This document shows, piece by piece, positions 58,201 to 64,000 of a stretch of 64,000 bases of DNA (position 1 is the first letter of the stretch; each line of letters starts with the position of its first letter). The stretch lies in contig LSRX01001350.1 of assembly GCA_001939145.1 (NCBI GenBank), forward strand, positions 89,879 through 153,878. Direction: 5' to 3'. The notes below the pieces were generated by a model. That model was not told the DNA's origin. It worked only from the letters and a program-made list of their open reading frames with translations, and made no database searches. This stretch comes from Symbiodinium microadriaticum (lineage: Eukaryota > Sar > Dinophyceae > Suessiales > Symbiodiniaceae). Both the position numbers and the translations under genes were made by a program.

Positions 58201-61200
58201 CGCTGTCATTCGTGAACATTGGGAGGCACTCCCTCGACGGTTCCACCTGATTGAGCACCCCGTAAAGGGACAGATGGCTCATCTCACCGACGAGTCCTTT
58301 CCAAGGTCTGCGGAAATCCTGGGTGCCTACGTGGGCCAGCCCTCTGAGGAACCGCGTGCTGAACAGCGGAGGGAAGAGGCTGCATGCATCCTTGGCCACA
58401 TTGCTCATCTTCCTCGCGATCTATGGGAAAGACTGAAGAATGTAAACCTTTAGCAAACTCCAAGCTGAACTACGGTGTCATTGCGAAGTTTCCTGAAGAT
58501 AGGTGCATCAAGCGGTTTGACAACCTCATTCAGACATGTGCGGCAAGAGTCCGCTATGCGGTCAAGCCACTCCCAGACGTCATTGCTGGGGCTCACGCCC
58601 TGTGGGGGCCAACATTGATTTGGAGGACCTTGTCTCTCTGGAAACGAGCGGGGCTGAGGCTGCTTCTCTTGGAACTCCGTGCTCAATGACCTCGACTTTC
58701 CTTTCGCGACTCATCGTCTACATGCGAAGCTTAGGGTGGTCGCCGGGTCGCCTCAGAACCAGCAGTGGGCACGCTGGGTCCACGATTTCTTTTCGCCGGT
58801 GGACATCTCGGTTGTGAACGAGAAGATGAAGCATCACCTGCGTGAGAGCTGGCGAAGGTCTTTGGCAACGTGCAGCTGGGTTCGGCATGAACTCCGATGG
58901 GAGGACATCCCCGAGTACGATTCGGCTCTGATCTCTCGGGTCGAGGAAGCTAGGGTTGCTGCGGGGGCATCATGTCTCATCGAGCTCGCTTTGTCGCTCA
59001 GACTCCTGGCTCAAGACGCTGGGGGCCATGTGGACAGGAACATCACAGTTTCATGGATGGATGAGGCTACTCTACTCTACTGGATGGAGCCAAGCGAACA
59101 AGGGGTCCTTTTCCCCACGTTTCGCTGGCGTTTCACGGCAGTGAGCCACACGGTAAAGTCACGCACACACACACACACACACACACAACAGGATGGTCGA
59201 GTCATATGACATATACTCGTACTCACGGACAGCTCTTTGGCACAGGCGATCCTGACAAGAAGGCAAAAGGGGGCTCTGCCATGCCTCTATATACACCATG
59301 GCGTCCGACCTTAAGAGCCTCGCGCAACTGGTTGGTGGAACGGTGTTGGGCCGAAGGGATCACAAGGCGGTCTAACCGACGCCTTCACCCACTTCCCGGT
59401 TCACCCTACAGAACATGGACAGTGCCCTCCCCGCGGGTGACGATGAACATTAGTGTATGTTTGTGGTATGTTCTTCGAGCACAAGTGGGTCATGCGTCAG
59501 CTCTCGGCCTCGCGAGACTCCTGCAAGGAATGTTTTGGCAGGCCGAATTTCAGCTGCCGACCTACATCGACGACCCACTCGCGGCGCTGATCGCTGCCCG
59601 AGCTTGGGGGCCTCGGGCATCGGCCCTATAGGCATAGGTTTGGCATGGCACAAAGGAGCCCGAGTGAGCCAGATCACGTGAACTGGCGTGATCTTCACGC
59701 TGCGCTGGCGAGAGGGAGTCCGCACGGCACGGAACTCCTCCAGCAGCTCGACAAGTCGGTTCCTGCGAAGCGAGCCTGCAAAGAGGCATACTACACATAG
59801 TGAACTCCAATGAAATGTCACATACCTGCCAGGTTTAAGGTGCCGTTCCGGTGTTCATCCCCTTCAAAGCAGCTGCCTTCGACCCGCACCCCCTGCAAGC
59901 AGCAGGATTTTATCGAGCGCCCTCCGTTGCATCCAGTCGCGGGCAAGCACAGGAGGCTTTGTCCTTCTGGTTGAACAGTCCTAGAGAGCTTAACCCGCAC
60001 TATCCGCGTAGGTTCTGCCGATGTCGCCCATACACAGTCAAAGGCCTACATGCTGCTGCCCTGAGCCGTGGACTGACATCTGTCCAGAAGACAGCATGAA
60101 GGAATTTACACGTTATGCAGCATTGTCGGTATACGCAGCCGAGAAATGGATGCAAAGCCAGCGGCCTGCCAGTCCCACAACAAGCTGGCGTTGGCATTGT
60201 CCTGGCGAACCCAGGTACCAAAGCATCAACTGCCTTGCATGGGGCCAGATCGCTCACATTCTAGATTTCACTCCTGGAGAAGGCGGGAGCCGAGCAGCTT
60301 CGGAGGGCGGTCGTTGGCGCTTGTGTTCCGTTTGCCTCCGTTTGAGCTTCCCGGCAGGTCAGCGGCTTCACGAATCCCTGACGTTGCGGGGCTCCCAGGA
60401 GCCTTCTCGCTCATTTCAGCGTGCCGTTATAAGAGCGCAGAAATCCCTGCATGAGGGAGGTGTTTCCAAGGGCTTAGGTGGACAAATGGGGAGAGCTCGT
60501 GTGCCCTGGAGTTGAAAGACTTCGCCTAAGCTCGAGCTCGCGGCGCAATGATATTTGAGATAACGCCGATAGTATAGGCTTAGGGGTTTGGGGTTTAGGG
60601 TTTAAAACGTTTAGGGATGTTTAGGGTTTAGGGAGAACCCAAAAGGGCAAGAAATGGAACCCTGGAAGCCTGGAGGGGTTTGTTATTTGTCTTTGGCTTC
60701 TTTTTGGGTGTGCGGAGACGTCCTATGCCAGCTCTGTCACGCTCATCCTGGCATGGGCAATCCTCAAACAAGGCCTGCGAGTACCCAATGGCCAATAGAG
60801 CAGGACGCTGAGTTGCTTGCGGTTCCACTGCAAGTTCCACAAGGCTTCCTCAAAGCATTGGCTGTCTTCTTGCCTCTGAGGAAGGAGAAAGCTGCCTTTT
60901 TCAACGCCAACCCTCAACCACCTGGCAGACATCCCGGGCCACGTCCAAGACGAAAAGGCACCCAAGCCGGGAAAGCTCCAAAGGGGCGATGTTTGGCTAG
61001 GTTTAGCCCGGTCGGATGACGCATCGGAGGCGGAAGCGTCCTGTGTAGCCATTACACGGGGTAAAAGCAGACGTGCTACAGCCATGTCAAAACCCGGTGT
61101 TATGCGTTTCGTTGTGAGTGGTCGGACGCGTTTTAGGCTAGGTCCCTCCCGCGCACAGTTTACGGCAGGACCGCTGCAGACCCTGGCGTACTTCCCGCCA

Positions 61201-63057
61201 GCATCACTGTGGACCACACCGCGACTGTTCACATGGGGGCTTCCTTGGCGGCTGTGGGAGCTGATGACGCTTTGCTGCAAAGCGTTTCACCGACAGACCA
61301 CTGCCAAACCGACGACGAGCAGAAGGTCAAGAACCCAGGTTAAGGTTATAGGGCAACACCAGGGTCCGGACTTCCCCTATGGCAACGCCGCGGCGGCCTT
61401 GCAGGGCACTCCCCAGACAGAGACCCATCGCTGTGTCGAGACGGACAATCCCAGATGGGCGAGAACTTTGGGCCGCTCACAAGCGGTGCACCTCCTCGGC
61501 AAGTTCAGTTGCGGCCAGCCGTTTGCAAACACCATCCACTTCGCGGTCGCGGCATCGGGAGCAACGCACCGGAAAATGAAGGTCGTCTCTTCTGAGCTTG
61601 CATAGGGCAGAGGGAGGGCTTGAGCTTGTTGCGAGTGCCTTGAAACGCATGAAATGCATGCGGGGTATAAGCAATTAAGCAGCATTGCGGCGGCAGGGAG
61701 GAGCGGGCTAGGAGGCTACTTTTCACGTTTATCCCCNCTGAAGTTGAAAATGCGGACACGATCTCCCGCGGCAGCGGCATTGGGATGAACGCACCGAAAC
61801 ATGAAGCCCTGTTCTTCTGAGCTTGCATAAGGCGGAGGGAGGGCTTGAGCTTGTTGCAAGCACCATGGATGTCAAGCGAGTGGATTATTCGGAGATTCTG
61901 AACAGCACCCGTTGGCAGGATTCCTTCCATCGATCATCCTCGTTTGGGGAGTCCCCTTTTGAGGTGGACTTCGCGTATGCCTTCGGGATCAAAATACTCC
62001 CCTCGCTTTGCCCAGGAGATGTTTGGAATGTTTGGAGGTGCTATCGACGAGTTAGCATCCCAGCAACCTGGAGCCATTTCTCTTCTGAGGCATGGGCGGA
62101 ATGGGTGGCATGGGCGGCAGCATGCCCGGCATGCGAGGGGGTATGAGTCAAGGCAGCCAAGCCGTCAGGCCGTGATGCGCACATGTGGATGTGCGTTTCG
62201 AACATTGACTCCAAAACTGGACAGGCCCGCGGTGTTTGATCTGCCGTGCTCGCTCGAGGTCGGGAACCCATGACTTGCTGCCTTTTTGCTTTGCCACAGT
62301 TTAAAGCTGACGGCCGCAGAAACGCTGAAAGCATGTAGAATCTTAGGCTAACCCGTTCACGATGGCCTGGTATGGGAATTGTTTGGGTTTTTAGGGTTTT
62401 GAGAAGGCAAAAATGCAGCTCCCCGATCTGGAAAGCTGCGACTCGCACAATGTAACGACCGTCCAATGGGGAGAGATTTTGACACAATTCCGAACGCGTT
62501 ATGCCCTGGTTGCTGCAAAACTTTGACGGGGAAGTCACTATCGCACAACGTGGGAAAGGCGTAGAGGGCTGGAATTCACTGGGGCCATTTCCTGGGGCGG
62601 GACGGCCTTGCCCACTAGTCAATACGAAGCCGGGTCGACAGTGTTCGGCCAACAGCCGTCATGACCTCCCAAGGACCTCTACAACGGAGCAACCAAGAAG
62701 ATGAAGGCAAGAGCATACGCAGAGCACACAGAGCGCGGGAGTTGTTGACACATCCACACTCGGCCAGGTGAAGCGAATGTCGTCGACAATTGCTCGCGAT
62801 GCTGAGGTGCAAATCCGAGCGGCACTAGCTTCAGAACTGGCAGTGTTTTAGAACCTGTGTGCAGACGCTTCCTCGGCTCAGGCCGTGCTCGAAGTTGAGG
62901 TGAAACCTGGTTGGAAAGCTGGCACGAAGGCCTGACAGTGCTGCGCGTGGCGCCCCCTACGGACAAGGACTAGGTCAATGTAGTTTCAAGCATCGGAGCC
63001 GGAGAGGTGACCTATGCCGGCGAAGGGGATGAGATTGGAAGCTCGGGCAAGGCGCAG
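51598..63057 (+). CDS. class II DnaJ (HSP40, DNAJB type) co-chaperone, split by a giant intron
   Basis: J-proteins deliver clients to HSP70 and trigger its ATPase. The J domain is spread over six exons: 51598-51651 (MPGKDYYGILGIGRDANQ), 51733-51749 (DDIKKA), 51824-51872 (YRRAALKWHPDKNQAE with the essential HPD), 51948-51992 (ERRAEAEEKFKDIAE), 52062-52093 (AYDVLSDAEK) and 52887-52937 (SIYDQHGEEGLKGGVPG). The G/F region follows at 53013-53073 (GGMPGGPGGFHYQFSG) and 53162-53194 (DPNDMFARFFK). After 8,724 bases come 61919-61963 (DSFHRSSSFGESPFE), 62016-62037 (EMFGMFG), 62090-62144 (MGGMGGMGGSMPGMRG), 62225-62258 (AVFDLPCSLE), 62674-62706 (DLYNGATKKMK), about 62768-62791, 62882-62929 (AVLEVEVKPGWKAGTK) and 63007-63057 (VTYAGEGDEIGSSGKAQ). 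No CxxCxGxG zinc repeats, hence class II. All joints are in phase with GT, GC or GA donors. The rest of the C-terminal domain was not found before 64000 and probably lies beyond. Confidence 0.88.
52175..52205. repeat. (CA)n microsatellite in DnaJ intron 5
   Basis: About 15 CA units inside the 793-base intron 52094-52886. Confidence 0.95.
53511..53690. repeat. dispersed repeat, 5' copy (direct relative at 61636-61760)
   Basis: Shares with 61636-61760 the words TTGAAACGCATGA, a spaced ATAAGCA...GCAGCATT and GGCGGCAGGGAGG, and then a weaker GGCTTCTTTT..CATGCTTATC / GGCTACTTTTCACGTTTATC match, in the same order and orientation. The copies lie just inside the two ends of the giant DnaJ intron. 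Confidence 0.6.
56300..58690 (+). mobile_element. non-LTR (LINE-like) retrotransposon remnant, frame-broken
   Basis: Pieces of one ORF occur in order in different frames. At about 56430-56520, GSIAPDIILAQGISTAND resembles the start of an APE-type endonuclease (PDI-x-x-x-Q). At 57200-57300, DIIKSNVANWKDDMRS resembles the linker before the reverse transcriptase. At about 57690-57760, SGLRPISVSSVWVRAWSK matches the RPI-x-x-x-SVWxRxW block common in dinoflagellate elements. At about 58040-58090, IGLPQGDPDSSLLAFLLG is the reverse-transcriptase GLPQGDP motif. At about 58160, HTDHRTF stands where the catalytic Y-x-DD-RT/F is expected, so the active site is lost. Frames change several times, so the copy is dead. 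Ends, poly-A and target duplication were not found; ORFs at 54839-56237 may be its 5' part. Confidence 0.75.
59161..59187. repeat. (CA)n microsatellite
   Basis: About 12 CA units between the two reverse-transcriptase fragments; it could derive from a retroelement tail. Confidence 0.95.
59206..59690 (+). mobile_element. second reverse-transcriptase fragment (YIDD type)
   Basis: A frame ending near 59629 contains ARLLQGMFWQAEFQLPTYID and DPLAAL. TYIDDP is an intact reverse-transcriptase Y-x-DD active-site strand, preceded by a plausible helix. In another frame, immediately after, come IGLAWHKGARVSQIT and then TGVIF, resembling the strand after the active site in this type of element. It differs from the LINE remnant upstream, whose equivalent site is HTDHRTF, so it is a second element. 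The frame break between the two parts shows it is also dead. Confidence 0.6.
60560..60632. repeat. degenerate interstitial telomere-like repeat (TTTAGGG orientation)
   Basis: Contains GGCTTAGGGGTTTGGGGTTTAGGGTTTAAA, GTTTAGGGATG and GTTTAGGGTTTAGGGAG (read in pieces), the best TTTAGGG match in the window. It lies in the giant DnaJ intron. Confidence 0.8.
61542..61862. repeat. A-B-A' repeat cluster at the 3' end of the giant DnaJ intron
   Basis: Unit A (about 61542-61637) and unit A' (about 61769-61862) share CTTCTGAGCTTGCATA, GAGGGAGGGCTTGAGCTTGT and CGCACCG in the same order. Between them lies unit B (61636-61760), the copy of the 53511-53690 repeat; it contains one undetermined base at 61737. 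On the minus strand the frame stays open and reads the A units as repeated NKLKPSL...MQAQK, a repeat effect. Confidence 0.75.
62380..62402. repeat. short TTTAGGG-like word cluster
   Basis: GGGTTTTTAGGGTTTTGAG inside the DnaJ intron 62259-62673; too short to be more than a trace. Confidence 0.4.
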
Positions 63058-64000
63058 GAGAGCGGCATTGCTGCAGTCATGCCAATCAGCCGATTCTTTT
63101 GCATTGTGGCGTTGTGGTTGTGGGTGTGGCTTTCGCCGTGCTTCTTGGGGCAAGTCCAGCTGCAGCTGACTTCCTTCGTCCAACAGTGGAAGGCCAAAGT
63201 GTTCGGAGTCGTCACCCCCATCATCACCATTGGCTCTCTTTTTCTGTTTCCGTTACGGGAATGCCGCAAAGCAGCGACATGCATTGCAAATCATGGGCCA
63301 CCAGCTCATCTCTGGCCCACAAACAAGGCCTAGTCAGTCTGTCCCCGACTCCCGCACACACGCTGCACCGACCAATTATTGATCTCGTAGCACCCTCACC
63401 ACCCTGGAGGTCAGGTCAGCATACGGCGGAGTTGTGGGGTTTGTAAGTTCTAGTTTCATCATCGTACCTTTCAGCAGCAACTCGTGTGGACATGGACAGA
63501 ACCGGTTTTCCCCATCAAGCCAGTCACTGAACTTCCTTCATCGGCCAGAAAATTGCTAGCATAAGCTGTCGTTTGCACCAGCATCAGCAGAAGAAGCGGA
63601 GCTAAATGGCCTTGTTTGCTTAAGGTCCATGCACGGCTCCTTCAGGAACGTGGTGCTACCGAGCCCTTGAGGAAAGCCCTGGCAAAAGCACCCAAGCATT
63701 GGATTCACAGCGTCCACCTTGAAACCGCGAAAGCCTCGACGTGCAACGATACAGGAATACACCTTGCTTGGGTACGGTGTGACAGCCGGAAAATCGCATG
63801 AGCTACACAGAAATCACGCCCAAGACTCCGCCGAAAGGGAGCTGATGGTTTCGGAAGATGAATGACGACGTATCCTAGCAAAGAAGCATGTACTGGTCAG
63901 ATGGCTCCACTGCCCAAGTCTGGCTGCTGGTGGTTCTAATCCCATATGCAAAAGACATGCTCGTCATGTCGCATCAAGCCACTGTGGCTACCACAATGGT
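63058..64000. other. unassigned end of window, expected to contain DnaJ intron or exons
   Basis: The last recognised DnaJ exon ends at 63057 before a GA donor. The next block of the family (D-[VI]-V-F-V-[IL]) was not found in any plus-strand frame. A frame at 63616-63801 (LKVHARLLQERGATEPLRKA) looks coding but is not DnaJ-like. No other feature was seen. Confidence 0.4.

Larger units (their letters stand above)
53195..61918 (+). other. 8.7-kb intron of the DnaJ gene carrying retroelement remnants
   Basis: The upstream exon ends FFK at 53194 and the downstream exon begins DSFHRSSSFGESPF at 61919, consecutive in DNAJB-type proteins. The intron would start GA (GACCGCG) and end AG (TTGGCAG), and both borders have AGGA. 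Inside are a non-LTR retrotransposon remnant, a second reverse-transcriptase fragment, a dispersed repeat present near both ends, a TTTAGGG-like tract and a CA microsatellite. Apart from three others of roughly 0.8-1.7 kb (39135-40072, 48233-49915, 52094-52886), the introns I could define are mostly about 50-115 bases. Confidence 0.78.

Noticed and set aside
61505-61930. 141-codon minus-strand frame with internal peptide repeats
   Set aside because: The repetition is the A-B-A' DNA repeat read on the opposite strand, and the frame overlaps the DnaJ exon at 61919.

Overview
The window looks like nuclear DNA of a dinoflagellate, probably a symbiodiniacean or a close relative. This is an inference. 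The evidence is: protein-coding genes cut into exons of about 15-150 bases by introns of mostly 48-115 bases; intron starts that are GT, GC or GA in similar numbers, with AG ends usually followed by G; degenerate TTTAGGG-type (plant/dinoflagellate telomere) tracts inside the sequence; many simple repeats; non-LTR retroelement remnants of the kind common in these genomes; and recognised genes that nearly all lie on the + strand. No DinoSL (spliced leader) gene or convincing relict was found, and no tRNA or rRNA gene was recognised. Because exons are so short, open reading frames alone miss most genes here; the gene models below were built by reading conserved protein blocks across frames and finding intron boundaries that join them in phase.

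Layout. 1-6.4 kb: no recognised gene, two possible minus-strand exons. 6.4-7.0 kb: NHL-repeat (beta-propeller) gene. 7.6-8.5 kb: unrecognised multi-exon gene. 8.5-17 kb: repeat-rich, with a 431-base assembly gap (13667-14097). 17-19.4 kb: unrecognised coding exons, including a coiled-coil protein and a membrane-anchored C-terminus. 19.5-20.4 kb: repeat block with a recurring ACGAGAT word. 21 kb: HNH-nuclease-like remnant. 23.4-24.7 kb: TRM13-like tRNA methyltransferase. 24.7-38.8 kb: mostly unassigned. 38.85-40.76 kb: GTP cyclohydrolase II (riboflavin synthesis), with a foldback transposon in one intron. 43.85-44.48 kb: dolichyldiphosphatase-like PAP2 phosphatase (N-glycosylation). 45.06-45.67 kb: an unrecognised minus-strand gene. 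46.37-51.14 kb: a nearly complete GSK3/shaggy-type kinase in about 20 exons. 51.6-63.1 kb: a class II DnaJ (HSP40) gene whose two halves are separated by an 8.7-kb intron filled with retroelement remnants and repeats.

The genes are ordinary cellular functions (tRNA modification, cofactor synthesis, glycan-lipid recycling, signalling, protein folding) and do not form an operon or pathway. The most notable feature of the window is the gene architecture: micro-exons, non-canonical GA and GC donors, short direct repeats at several intron borders (as expected of introner-like insertion), and a retroelement-swollen intron in an otherwise compact gene. I did not find evidence of a new defence or mobile system.
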